Shown one piece after another: positions 6,483 to 15,095 of a stretch of 64,000 nucleotides of DNA (its first letter is position 1; every line of letters starts with the position of its first letter). Both the position numbers and the translations under genes were made by a program. The DNA is from Oribacterium parvum ACB1 (GTDB taxonomy: Bacteria; Bacillota; Clostridia; Lachnospirales; Lachnospiraceae). Location of the stretch: NCBI RefSeq assembly GCF_000238055.2, contig NZ_KE148312.1, forward strand, positions 1,353,501 through 1,417,500, written 5' to 3'. Under the pieces are notes generated by a model. That model worked only from the letters and a program-made list of their open reading frames with translations. It made no database searches and had not been told where the DNA came from.

Positions 6483-8087
6483 GTGAAGAAGAAATGGATG
6501 AAACTGTTCTCTATTGTGGCGTTAAGTTTGGCGGTAACAGCCTGCGGAGCTGCAAAACAGGAGAGTAGTGAAACGAAGACAGGAACAGCTGCACAGTCGG
6601 AGAAGGCTTCTGAAGGGCAGACGGAAAAGGCTGCAAGTGCAAGTACAGAAAGCGATAGCTTCACTTACATTATTGACGGCGATACGGGAAATACTTTGAA
6701 TCCGCTTACAGCGGATGACCGCTACGGCTTAATGACTACGCATGCTTTATATGCTCCTCCTTATCATATTTATGGAGACGGAACAATTGATTATATCTTG
6801 GCTGAAAGCATGACTCCGTCGGAGGACGGTTTAACTTTAACCATGAAGCTGAAGGACGGTTTAAAGTGGAGTGACGGAGAGCCTCTTACTGCTGATGATA
6901 TTGTTTTTACTTATGATAGTATCAACAAAATAAGCAAGAATCTCTATATCGGAGATGATCCCATTACGACGGAAAAGCAGGATGACAGAACCGTGCTCTT
7001 CCATCTGCCCTCTGTTTCCGCAAGTGCCATGGAGATGCTTTCCGACGAAATCAGCATTATCCCGAAGCATATTTTCGAAGGGAAGGAAAATGCGGATATT
7101 TCCCTTTTGGACGATAAGGTTGTAGGTTGCGGTCCCTATACTTTTGAAGAGTATAAAACAGGAGAGTATCTGAAATTCAAGGCCAATCCCAACTATGTGA
7201 AGGGAAAACCTTATATTGATACCTTGATTTACAGAATTATTGAGAAGTCCGATACCGCGACCTTGGCTATGCAGAGCGGAGAAGGGGACACCCTCGTTCT
7301 CACACCGGATATGATTGAGCAATATAAGGGAAATGACGGCTTTACTCTGTATAACTACAGTGAAGGAAGAGTTCCCTATGTTCGCTTAAATGTCAATGCC
7401 GACACAATGAAGGATAAGAACTACAGAGAAGGCATTTTAAAGGCTTTAAATCGTGATGAGATTATGCTTGCGGCATATGGAGATAAGGATTACTACGAGC
7501 TGGGATATTCTTTCCTTCCCTATGATAATAAGTATTATACGGATGATGTAGAAAAATGGGATCAGGACCTTGAGAAAGCAAAGGAACTGACCAAGGACGG
7601 CGCGAAGAGCTTAAAACTTGCCTATGTTACCAACAATGGCGTTCTCGAAAGAGAGGGGCTTGCCATCCAGTCGGAATTAAAACAGGTAGGAATCGATGTA
7701 GAACTTGTCGGAATCACGGACGTTGCATATTCCAAGATGTCCAGAGAAAAGGGCAATAAAGAGTATGATATCGTGCTCGGCGGATATGTAATGGGTAGTG
7801 ATCCGGATACCTTCGCTATGCTTTTCTCCTCTCAGAAAGACAACAGCATGAGCTTTAGCAATGCGGAAATCGATAAGCTCTTTGAAGAGGGAAATGCGAC
7901 CTTAGACGATTCGAAGAGAATGGAAATCTATAAGAAGGTGCAGAGACTGGTTTCCGAAGAAGCAATCTATTATCCGCTCGGTACCAATCTGAGAACCATC
8001 GTGACCAAGAGCAATGTGGATCCGGAAGAAGCGAAGCTGGTTCCGATTTATACCTACGGTGATCTTTCCAAGCTAAAGTTTAAATAA
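6483..8087 (+). CDS. ABC transporter substrate-binding lipoprotein, family 5 (peptide/nickel type)
   Basis: The GTG at 6483 is placed about 8 nt after AAGGAGG, which decides the start against upstream in-frame codons. The 534-residue product has a signal peptide ending in A-V-T-A-C (lipidated Cys21), then a Ser/Glu/Thr-rich linker and a family-5 binding fold: L-T-A-D-D-R-Y-G-L near the N-terminus, L-K-D-G-L-K-W-S-D-G-E-P-L-T-A-D-D-I-V-F-T, and V-G-C-G-P-Y-T-F-E-E-Y. These are hallmarks of OppA/DppA/NikA proteins. It is the first gene of an operon with two permeases and two ATPases. Oligopeptides are the likeliest cargo; specificity is not readable. Confidence 0.9.
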   Translation: MKKKWMKLFSIVALSLAVTACGAAKQESSETKTGTAAQSEKASEGQTEKAASASTESDSFTYIIDGDTGNTLNPLTADDRYGLMTTHALYAPPYHIYGDGTIDYILAESMTPSEDGLTLTMKLKDGLKWSDGEPLTADDIVFTYDSINKISKNLYIGDDPITTEKQDDRTVLFHLPSVSASAMEMLSDEISIIPKHIFEGKENADISLLDDKVVGCGPYTFEEYKTGEYLKFKANPNYVKGKPYIDTLIYRIIEKSDTATLAMQSGEGDTLVLTPDMIEQYKGNDGFTLYNYSEGRVPYVRLNVNADTMKDKNYREGILKALNRDEIMLAAYGDKDYYELGYSFLPYDNKYYTDDVEKWDQDLEKAKELTKDGAKSLKLAYVTNNGVLEREGLAIQSELKQVGIDVELVGITDVAYSKMSREKGNKEYDIVLGGYVMGSDPDTFAMLFSSQKDNSMSFSNAEIDKLFEEGNATLDDSKRMEIYKKVQRLVSEEAIYYPLGTNLRTIVTKSNVDPEEAKLVPIYTYGDLSKLKFK

Positions 8088-8090
8088 AAA

Positions 8091-8170
8091 TATAGTAAAT
8101 AAAAATATAGTAAATCGAAATACAGTAAATCGAAAAATAGTAAAGTACAATAGAGTAAATTACAATATAG
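8091..8170 (+). repeat. 15-bp tandem repeat immediately after the binding-protein stop codon
   Basis: Five degenerate 15-bp units of the form TATAGTAAATCGAAA run back to back from 3 nt after the stop codon, and a sixth is truncated. The array is almost free of G and C. Confidence 0.8.
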
Positions 8171-8188
8171 ATTGTTCGATTTAGGAAG

Positions 8189-8230
8189 ATAAAATAATGG
8201 AGATGGAGTTATCCATTTCCATTATTTTAT
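8189..8230 (+). terminator. Double stem-loop between binding protein and permease genes
   Basis: ATAAAATAATGGA at 8189-8201 pairs with TCCATTATTTTAT at 8218-8230, and an inner ATGGA/TCCAT stem closes a 4-nt loop. Such intercistronic hairpins after binding-protein genes commonly stabilise the upstream mRNA and lower expression of the permeases. There is no strong T run, so I call it an attenuator or mRNA-stabilising element. Confidence 0.55.
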
Positions 8231-8272
8231 AATTCATAACGAGTATCGCTCGCAGAGCGCGCGGTATTTCAT
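8231..8272 (+). repeat. Dispersed hairpin repeat, copy 1
   Basis: The sequence from AATTCATAACGAGTATCGCT to GCGGTATTTC is closely related to copies at 54941 and 56131. The arms ATCGCTCGC and GCGCGCGGTAT can pair around a 3-nt loop. The right end is diverged compared with the other copies. Confidence 0.7.
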
Positions 8273-8387
8273 TCTTGACAAGTGGCTAAGCCGAGACCGA
8301 GGATATCCGTTTTAGAAGGATATCGGTATAAACACATGATGCCTCGTTAAGAAGTTAGTTTTTTTTTACAAAAGAAATCAGGATTTT

Positions 8388-9335
8388 ATGGCTAAATATA
8401 TAGTAAAGAGATTAATACAAACGATTCCTCTGCTTTTTCTTATTACGGTGCTCTGCTTCACCTTAATGAATCTGGCACCCTATGATGCAGTGGATGCCAT
8501 CGCGAGTTCCAAGATGACAGAGGCGCAGAGGGAGGAAAAGAGGGAAGAACTGGGACTGTTAGATCCTCTTCCCGTGCAATACATTCGCTGGCTAGGGAGA
8601 GTGGCTAGAGGAGACCTCGGAAATTCGCTCTTAAATCATACCAGCATTTCGAAGGACCTTCTGATTCGGATTCCGAATACCATCAAGCTGGTCCTACCTT
8701 CCTATGCTACCGCGTATATCCTTGCGATTGTACTGGGGCTATACAGCGCAAGCTTTCAAGGAAAATGGCCGGATAAGTTGATTGACGGCTTCTCTACGCT
8801 GGGACTTTCTTTGCCAAGCTTTTGGATAGCGATGATCTTTATTTATTTTTTTGGATATAAGTGGAAGATCTTTCCCTTGCAAGGGATGCAAACGATAGGA
8901 AAGGAAGGGGATTTCTTGGACTTTATTAGGCATCTCGTACTTCCCTACCTGGTTCTCGTGATCGTTTTTCTTCCGGACTTATGCCGTTATGTCCGCTCCT
9001 CTGCGATTGTGGAGCTTAGACAGGACTATGTATTGGTACAAAAAGCGTTCGGTGCTAATAAGAAAGAAATACTTTTTCATCATGTTGCCAAAAATGTTCT
9101 CTTACCGCTTTTTACAAAACTCGGTATGGCTTTGCCGCTTCTTGTCACAGGTGCAGTTATTACGGAAAGTGTATTTGCCTGGCCGGGTGTCGGTTTATAT
9201 TTTGTAAAAGCCGTGGATTCTTTGGATTATCCTATTGTTATGGCGGTTTTGCTTTTTTCCGGAACGCTTGTGATACTGGGGAACCTCCTCTCGGATATTC
9301 TCTATGCACTAGCGGATCCGCGAATTGCCTTTTAA
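8388..9335 (+). CDS. ABC transporter permease, DppB/OppB type
   Basis: The 315-residue inner-membrane protein has the OppB/DppB layout: an N-terminal membrane segment (L-I-Q-T-I-P-L-L-F-L-I-T), a long external loop with R-G-D-L-G-N-S, then five more membrane segments. The cytoplasmic EAA loop for ATPase docking is visible at R-Q-D-Y-V-L-V-Q-K-A-F-G-A. CAGGA lies 8 nt before the ATG. It follows the binding protein after 300 nt of repeats and hairpins and precedes the second permease by 17 nt, with which it should form the heterodimeric channel. Confidence 0.93.
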   Translation: MAKYIVKRLIQTIPLLFLITVLCFTLMNLAPYDAVDAIASSKMTEAQREEKREELGLLDPLPVQYIRWLGRVARGDLGNSLLNHTSISKDLLIRIPNTIKLVLPSYATAYILAIVLGLYSASFQGKWPDKLIDGFSTLGLSLPSFWIAMIFIYFFGYKWKIFPLQGMQTIGKEGDFLDFIRHLVLPYLVLVIVFLPDLCRYVRSSAIVELRQDYVLVQKAFGANKKEILFHHVAKNVLLPLFTKLGMALPLLVTGAVITESVFAWPGVGLYFVKAVDSLDYPIVMAVLLFSGTLVILGNLLSDILYALADPRIAF

Positions 9336-9352
9336 GAAAGAGAACCGGTGGT

Positions 9353-10192
9353 ATGAGGATTAACAATTTCTTTTCTGCATTGAAAAAGGATAAGCTTGCG
9401 CTCTTAGCTCTCTTTTATCTTCTTTTTGCAGTTTTTATCAGCATAGTGGTTCAGTGGATTCCTATTGACCCGGACCAATTGGATGTAATCCATGCTCTCG
9501 CATCGCCTTCTCCGGCGCATTTTTTCGGTACGGATGAGGTGGGGAGAGATTATTTTATACGCGTACTTTATGGAGGAAGAGTCTCCTTATTAGTAGGCTT
9601 TTTATCCATGCTTATGAGTATGAGCATAGGCGTGGTTTTGGGGCTTGTTTCCGGTTATTTTGGGGGCTTTGTGGACGCGATTCTTATGCGTATCGTAGAT
9701 GTGATTTCTTCCATTCCCTGGATTATTATGGTTATGGTCATTGGAATGATTTTTGGAAGAGGCTTTCTCTCTTTAATCTTTGTTATCGGACTTTTGAGCT
9801 GGATGGAAATCGCGAGACTGATTCGATCGGAGGTTTTGTCTTTAAAAGAAAGAGAATATGTACAGTATGCAAGATTCCTCGGAATTCCTTCAGGAAAAAT
9901 TCTCTTCTCTCATATTTTCCCGTCCATCCTTCCGACTACCATTACGGCTTCTACCGCAGCAATTGCCTCATCGATTATGGTGGAAAGTGCCCTTAGCTTC
10001 CTCGGAAGAGGAATTTCTGCTCCGATGTCCAGCTGGGGAAGCTTATTGCAAAGCTCGCAGAAGTTTTTGCAGAAAGCCCCTTACATGGCGGTCCTTCCAG
10101 GAATTCTCATTATTCTGACCGTATTTTCCTTTAATAAGCTGGGAGGGGTTTTACGGAAATCTCTGGATCCCGCTGTGTTACAGGGGGCTTAG
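9353..10192 (+). CDS. ABC transporter permease, DppC/OppC type
   Basis: The 279-residue product has six predicted membrane segments. It carries the OppC/DppC signature region H-F-F-G-T-D-E-V-G-R-D-Y-F-x-R-V-L-Y-G-x-R-V-S-L and an EAA loop (R-E-Y-V-Q-Y-A-R-F-L-G-I-P). It pairs with the permease encoded 17 nt upstream. The distance to the following ATPase gene (208 nt) is larger than usual because a 17-bp tandem repeat fills it. Confidence 0.93.
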   Translation: MRINNFFSALKKDKLALLALFYLLFAVFISIVVQWIPIDPDQLDVIHALASPSPAHFFGTDEVGRDYFIRVLYGGRVSLLVGFLSMLMSMSIGVVLGLVSGYFGGFVDAILMRIVDVISSIPWIIMVMVIGMIFGRGFLSLIFVIGLLSWMEIARLIRSEVLSLKEREYVQYARFLGIPSGKILFSHIFPSILPTTITASTAAIASSIMVESALSFLGRGISAPMSSWGSLLQSSQKFLQKAPYMAVLPGILIILTVFSFNKLGGVLRKSLDPAVLQGA

Positions 10193-10333
10193 CCGGATAT
10201 GTAATCGGGGAGATAGCGTGCACCAAGAAAGCAGGTACCAAGACGAAAGCGGAAAAGAATGAACTATATTGCTTTACATTTGGTAGTACTGTAGTTTTTT
10301 GTACTATGCATTTTATGAATCCAGTAAAGATAG

Positions 10334-10400
10334 GACTAAGGTAAGAATATAACTAAGGTAAAGATATAACTAAGGTAAAGATATAACTAAGGTTAAAGAG
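10334..10400 (+). repeat. 17-bp tandem repeat ending exactly at a start codon
   Basis: Four units of the form AACTAAGGTAAAGATAT run at 10334-10350, 10351-10367, 10368-10384 and 10385-10400, with the last ending at the base before the ATG at 10401. The AAGG within each unit offers several weak ribosome sites, so copy number could influence translation of the ATPase. Confidence 0.85.
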
Positions 10401-11537
10401 ATGAATTGGGAAGAAAACGAAGAGCAAAGAAAAAACGAAGGACAGAGGAAAAACGAAGAGCAGAGAAATAAAGAAGTGTACAGAAAAAAAGAAGGATATA
10501 GAGTGGAAGAAAAGAGAGTGGTAGAAGAATATAGAGTGCAAGAATATAAAGAGCAAGAAGAGGAGCTTCTTAGCGTAGAGGACTTAAGTGTGGAGATTCC
10601 GCTTTCGGAAAAAACGGTTTACCCTGTTTCCGGTATCCGCTTTTCTCTGAAAGAGGGAGAACTTGCAGCGATTGTCGGAGAGTCGGGAAGCGGAAAATCC
10701 GTGGCAATGAAATCCATACTCGGTCTTCTTCCGAGTGGCGCAAGAAGAACAGCGAAGAAACTGTCCTTTAAGGGGAAAGACCTTATTTCTTTATCGGAGA
10801 AAGAGTATTACGGCATCCGGGGAAAAGAAATCTCCATGATTTTCCAAGATCCCATGACCGCTTTAAATCCTCTGATGAGAATTGGAGAGCAGATTTCCGA
10901 GGTCATCCTTCGGAACAGGAAAGAAAAAATGACCAAACAAGAGGCGAAGGAAGAGGCAATCCGTCTCCTTTCTTCCGTGGGGATTACCGATGCGGAGAAA
11001 AAATACAGGCAGTATCCGCATGAATTTTCGGGCGGAATGAGGCAGAGAGTCTTGATTGCCATGGCGCTGTCCTGTTCTCCCGCACTTCTTATTGCGGATG
11101 AGCCTACTACGGCGCTTGATGTTACGATTCAGGCGCAGATTTTGAAGCTTTTAAAGGAAGAGGCAAGAGAGAGAAACACGGCGGTTATCTTAATTACGCA
11201 TGACCTTTCGCTTGTTTTTGAAAATGCGGAAAGCCTCTTCGTGATGTACGGCGGGAAAATCATGGAGAAGGGTAAGGTAGAAGAAATCTTCTCCACTCCG
11301 GCACACCCGTATACGAAAGCGCTTCTTGCCGCGATTCCGTCGATGGAAATGGAAAAGGGAGAGAGGCTAAAGCCGATAGAGGGGAATCCGCCTTCTCTTT
11401 TTGAAAAGCCCATGCGCTGTCCGTTTCTTGAACGCTGTAAGGAGAGGATGCCTATTTGCGAAGTGGAGCTGCCGAAAGAGCAGAGTTTAAGTAAGACGCA
11501 TAGCTTTGCTTGCCACCAAAAAGTGGAGTTTAAGTAA
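10401..11537 (+). CDS. ABC transporter ATPase, DppD/OppD type, with a charged N-terminal extension
   Basis: From about residue 55 onward this is a standard OppD/DppD ATPase: Walker A G-E-S-G-S-G-K-S, Q-loop region M-I-F-Q-D-P-M-T-A-L-N-P, signature F-S-G-G-M-R-Q-R, Walker B L-L-I-A-D-E-P-T-T-A-L-D and switch H in T-H-D-L-S. A C-terminal oligo_HPY segment with spaced cysteines (C-P-F-L-E-R-C-K-E-R-M-P-I-C) follows. The first 55 residues are almost only E, K, R, N, Q, Y and V in repeating E-E-Q-R-K-N-like units, absent from the family and apparently derived from tandem DNA repeats. No better-supported internal start exists. The 3' end of the gene is also duplicated downstream. Confidence 0.88.
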   Translation: MNWEENEEQRKNEGQRKNEEQRNKEVYRKKEGYRVEEKRVVEEYRVQEYKEQEEELLSVEDLSVEIPLSEKTVYPVSGIRFSLKEGELAAIVGESGSGKSVAMKSILGLLPSGARRTAKKLSFKGKDLISLSEKEYYGIRGKEISMIFQDPMTALNPLMRIGEQISEVILRNRKEKMTKQEAKEEAIRLLSSVGITDAEKKYRQYPHEFSGGMRQRVLIAMALSCSPALLIADEPTTALDVTIQAQILKLLKEEARERNTAVILITHDLSLVFENAESLFVMYGGKIMEKGKVEEIFSTPAHPYTKALLAAIPSMEMEKGERLKPIEGNPPSLFEKPMRCPFLERCKERMPICEVELPKEQSLSKTHSFACHQKVEFK

Positions 11538-11636
11538 GGGGCATAGCTTTTTTGCCAAAAAAATAGGAGTCTAGGCAAGACAGATAGCCTGGCTTGCCAC
11601 AAAAGAGCAGGGTTTAAGTAAGGCACGTAGCATTTA
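11475..11636 (+). repeat. Degenerate ~42-bp tandem repeat spanning the stop codon of the OppD-type gene
   Basis: Four units begin at about 11475, 11518, 11557 and 11601. Each resembles AAAGAGCAGGGTTTAAGTAAG followed by GCATAGC and CTTGCCAC. Units 1 and 2 encode the C-terminus and stop of the ATPase; units 3 and 4 are non-coding. The 169-nt gap to the next ATPase gene is mostly made of this repeat. Confidence 0.75.
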
Positions 11637-11706
11637 TTTATTATAAAAGAGAAAATCCAATGGAAGGCATATGGTGCTTGCCGGTCATAAAACGGAAGAG
11701 GAATAA

Positions 11707-12675
11707 ATGAAAGAAGAAATATTACGAGGAGAGGGGATAAAAAAAGACTTTCCTATTCGAAACTTTTTTGGAAAAAAATTAGGAAATATTGCGGCGGTAA
11801 AGGATGTCAATATTTGCTTAAATAAAGGGGAGACCTTCGGTCTTGTCGGGGAGTCCGGCTGTGGGAAATCCACCTTGGGGCGTTGTCTCTTGGGGATGAT
11901 TGACAGAACAGCCGGGAAGCTCTACTTCCACGGCAGGGAAATTCCGATGGGGGAGGAAAAGTCGATAAGGGAGATGCAAAGAAAGATGCAAATCATTTTC
12001 CAGGACCCGTATTCCTCCTTAAATCCTTACTGGACAGTTCGGGAAATTCTGGAAGAGCCGCTCTCAGAGGAGCGTTTATCGAAAAAAGAAAAGGAAGAAA
12101 AGATAGAGAAAATTCTGGAGAAGGTGTCTTTAGCAAAAACGGATCTTGTGAAGACTCCTTATGCCTTTTCGGGAGGACAAAGACAGAGAATCGGTATTGC
12201 ACGAGCCCTCGTAAAGGAGCCGGAGCTGGTACTTTGCGATGAGCCGATTGCAGCTTTGGATGTGTCCATTCAGGCGCAGGTTGTGAACCTGCTCAAAGAT
12301 TTACAGGAGGAGTTAAAACTCAGCTATCTTTTTACAGCGCATGACCTATCTATGGTGCGCTATATCAGTGACCGCATCGGGGTGATGTACTTGGGGACAA
12401 TTGTAGAAACGGGAGATACGGACAAGGTCTTTTCATCCGCACTGCATCCCTATACGAAGGCGCTCCTTGCCGCTGTGCCAAGACTTAGCAAAGTCGCAAA
12501 AAAGGAGGACATTTTGGAAGGAGAGGCGGAATCTATCGGAACGGAAAGAGGCTGTCTCTTTGCTTCCCGCTGCCCATACAGGAGTGCACAGTGCCTGGAA
12601 GCTCGGCCGGTACTGGAGAGTGCGGCAGAAGGACATCAAGTGGCTTGCTTCAGATGGAAGGAGATAAACGGGTAA
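11707..12675 (+). CDS. ABC transporter ATPase, DppF/OppF type
   Basis: The 322-residue product carries Walker A G-E-S-G-C-G-K-S, Q-loop I-I-F-Q-D-P-Y-S-S-L-N-P, signature F-S-G-G-Q-R-Q-R-I-G-I-A-R-A-L, Walker B L-V-L-C-D-E-P-I-A-A-L-D and switch H in A-H-D-L-S. The C-terminal oligo_HPY region contains C-L-F-A-S-R-C-P-Y. It is the last gene of the importer operon and should pair with the OppD-type ATPase. The next gene is convergent and 20 nt away, and I see no clear terminator between them. Confidence 0.93.
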   Translation: MKEEILRGEGIKKDFPIRNFFGKKLGNIAAVKDVNICLNKGETFGLVGESGCGKSTLGRCLLGMIDRTAGKLYFHGREIPMGEEKSIREMQRKMQIIFQDPYSSLNPYWTVREILEEPLSEERLSKKEKEEKIEKILEKVSLAKTDLVKTPYAFSGGQRQRIGIARALVKEPELVLCDEPIAALDVSIQAQVVNLLKDLQEELKLSYLFTAHDLSMVRYISDRIGVMYLGTIVETGDTDKVFSSALHPYTKALLAAVPRLSKVAKKEDILEGEAESIGTERGCLFASRCPYRSAQCLEARPVLESAAEGHQVACFRWKEING

Positions 12676-12695
12676 GGGTGAAGAAAGTCTCTAAC

Positions 12696-14690
12696 TTACT
12701 TTAATATCTCCGGCTCGTCTTTTGCAATATAAGCCTCTAGGGTATTTCTATCCACCAAGGATGGCTCTACGCCTTCTCTGGTAATGCTTAAAGCTGCGGC
12801 ATAAATGGCGATACGGATTGCCTTATCAAGAGGATAATCAAACAAAAGATAAGAAGCAAGAGCACTGATAAAGGCATCAGCAGCACCTGTTGTGTCGATG
12901 GCGCTAACTTCCTTTGCAGGGAAAAGAGCACAGAGACCCTTTCCTTTTGCAAAAAGACCGCTTTTTCCAAGCGTGATGATAACCATGCCGGCTCCGCTTT
13001 TTAAGAAATAGTCAGCACAGCTTTCCAAAAGGCTGATGTCCGACTTTTCTTCTATTTGCATCTTCTGCAATTTTTCTGCAAGCCTTGGCTCATCTAGGGA
13101 TAGGAGAGTGAAGGCTTCTTCAAGGTTAGGAACGAAAATATCCGTTAAGGACAGGATTCTTTGCTCAATTTGCCTTATGGAAGAAGGCTTGAGGATAACA
13201 GGAATCCTGTTTTTTTGTGCAAGAAGACAGGCCTTTAAAACGGCATCTTGCGGGATTTCCGTATTTAAGAGGCAGACTTTACAGTCGCTAAAGGCGGGAG
13301 CGGCCTCTTCGATGATTTTTCTACTGACACATTCATTTGCACCGGAAAGAATGGAAATCATGGAATCTCCCGTATGGTTTAAAAAGATATATCCTTTTCC
13401 CGTGATTTCTCCGGGGATACGTTTTAAATAAGTGGTATTCACGCCCTTCTGCTTTGCGGTTTCGTAAATGGTATCCGCTTCAAGGTCATCTCCAACCAGT
13501 CCGATAATGGATGCGTTGTGCCCTAAATTGCTGACGCCAATGGCTTGGTTCATACCTTTCCCTCCCAGATAGGAAGCGGAACGTGCGGTACGGGTTGCGA
13601 TTCCGGGGCTTGGGAGTTCCCGGAAAAAGAGATAGGAGTCTATATTGACACTGCCAAGAACCACAATTTTTTTTCTCTTCGCTGTGGAAGGCGCGGCAAT
13701 CGAATTATTGTGGTTTAAGCTGTATGCAGGCAAAAATGCTGATGGTTTCTTCTTGGCAGAAACGGAGTTTTTTGAATCTTGGGAAGCTTCCATCTGCGCG
13801 ATAAGGCATTTTCCTAAATACTCTCCGAATGCTTCAAAAGGAATAAGGAGAGCCGAAATTTCGGAGAAGTTATGGATATTGCTTTGGTGCTTGCATAAAG
13901 TGGTCAGGGAAATATCGTTCGGGATATGCAAGTGCCGATTCAATAATCTCTGGTACACACGGAAGCAATTTTGAAAATGAAGACTCAACACGGCAGTAAT
14001 ACTGCCGCCGGAGATGTTCCGATAAAATTTATCGTTGTCTTTGGAGAAGAGCAAGTCCTCTGTAAACGGCAGAGAGTTCTTGTATAAGCAGTTTTTAAAG
14101 CCTTCTATAAATTCTCCACGAATAGGACTGTCTTTCTCCGCGATAAGGGCGATTCGACTGTGTCCTGCTTCCACTAATTTTTCTGTTAAAAATTCCGCCA
14201 TATTTCTATAGGACATTGCCGGAAGAAAATCGGTTCCGACCATTTCTTCTTCCGCACTAAACAAAAAATAAGGTTTTTTGCTTTGTGAAAGCTGTGACTG
14301 CACATCGGGAGACAAGCTTTTGTTTATCGGGTTAAACAGAATTCCGTCAACATTACTGGAAGAGAGAAGTGCCAGATTTTTCAATTCCTGAGAAGGGTTC
14401 AGATGACTTTCCAATACAGTGATGCCATAACCACGGGAACGTGCGATATTCATAAGACCTTTCAAAAGTCGTTCATCAGGGATGCAGTCCCGAAAAACAA
14501 CTCCAAAAATACTGGATTTTTCGGGGTATTGATTCCGCACGAAGGAATAAGGCTTGTAATTGTATTCTTTGGCCAAAGAAAGGACGTGTTCTCGTGTTTG
14601 TGTGCTGATATTGGCATCCTTGTGGTTCATGATTTTGGAAACGGTGGAGACGGAAACGCCTGCCAGTTGAGATAATTCCTTTATGTTCAT
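12696..14690 (-). CDS. LacI-family regulator fused to a ribokinase (PfkB) domain
   Basis: I place the start at 14690 because GGGAGA precedes that ATG; the in-frame codon at 14732 lacks a ribosome site. The 664-residue product opens with a LacI helix-turn-helix (I-K-E-L-S-Q-L-A-G-V-S-V-S-T-V-S-K), then a periplasmic-binding-like sensor domain to about residue 325. From about residue 338 it is a complete ribokinase: V-L-G-S-V-N-I-D, G-G-K-G-M-N-Q-A, and D-T-T-G-A-A-D-A-F with the catalytic Asp kept but the second Gly of the usual G-A-G-D changed to Ala. The fusion suggests sensing and phosphorylating ribose in one protein. It diverges from the nucleoside uptake operon; a perfect inverted repeat sits in that operon's promoter region. 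Confidence 0.9.
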   Translation of the reverse strand: MNIKELSQLAGVSVSTVSKIMNHKDANISTQTREHVLSLAKEYNYKPYSFVRNQYPEKSSIFGVVFRDCIPDERLLKGLMNIARSRGYGITVLESHLNPSQELKNLALLSSSNVDGILFNPINKSLSPDVQSQLSQSKKPYFLFSAEEEMVGTDFLPAMSYRNMAEFLTEKLVEAGHSRIALIAEKDSPIRGEFIEGFKNCLYKNSLPFTEDLLFSKDNDKFYRNISGGSITAVLSLHFQNCFRVYQRLLNRHLHIPNDISLTTLCKHQSNIHNFSEISALLIPFEAFGEYLGKCLIAQMEASQDSKNSVSAKKKPSAFLPAYSLNHNNSIAAPSTAKRKKIVVLGSVNIDSYLFFRELPSPGIATRTARSASYLGGKGMNQAIGVSNLGHNASIIGLVGDDLEADTIYETAKQKGVNTTYLKRIPGEITGKGYIFLNHTGDSMISILSGANECVSRKIIEEAAPAFSDCKVCLLNTEIPQDAVLKACLLAQKNRIPVILKPSSIRQIEQRILSLTDIFVPNLEEAFTLLSLDEPRLAEKLQKMQIEEKSDISLLESCADYFLKSGAGMVIITLGKSGLFAKGKGLCALFPAKEVSAIDTTGAADAFISALASYLLFDYPLDKAIRIAIYAAALSITREGVEPSLVDRNTLEAYIAKDEPEILK

Positions 14691-14970
14691 CTGTGTTCTC
14701 CCGATTTTAAAAGTATAGATATCATATACCAAAATTTAAAGATTTAGAATCAGGAAGAGGGGAAGAAAAGGTGCTTCGTGCAGAAATGAAGTGCTTACTC
14801 CTATACAAAATAAATAAAATGAACAATGAAAAAATAGAAGAAAAAACGAAAACAATTCGTTCTCAATAGTAAATAGATTAGATAATACAGATAGAACAAA
14901 GCGAAATGCACAAAAATAAAAACATATTTAGTGTGAAATAGATGAAAATCAAAGCCTTTATATATTCGTA

Positions 14971-14998
14971 TTGACATGAAATGCAGAATTGATATATC
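14971..14998 (+). promoter_or_regulatory. Promoter of the nucleoside uptake operon
   Basis: TTGACA at 14971-14976 is a perfect -35 box. TATATC at 14993-14998 is an acceptable -10 with a 16-nt spacer. The operon's first gene starts at 15096. Confidence 0.6.
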
Positions 14999-15016
14999 TT
15001 ATGAATAAGAAAATAA

Positions 15017-15040
15017 GTATAGGAAAATGGTTTCCTATAC
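15017..15040. promoter_or_regulatory. Perfect inverted-repeat operator, probable site of the LacI-ribokinase regulator
   Basis: GTATAGGAAA and TTTCCTATAC are perfect 10-bp arms around a 4-nt centre (ATGG). The site begins about 18 nt after the proposed -10 box, where bound repressor would block transcription. A related half-site, CTCCTATACAAAA, lies at 14798-14810 on the regulator side of the same divergent region and may serve autoregulation. The link to this regulator is inferred from position. Confidence 0.6.
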
Positions 15041-15095
15041 AAAAAGTCAAAATGAAAATTCGGATAATTCATTTTAGCGAAGGAGGAAAAAGAGA

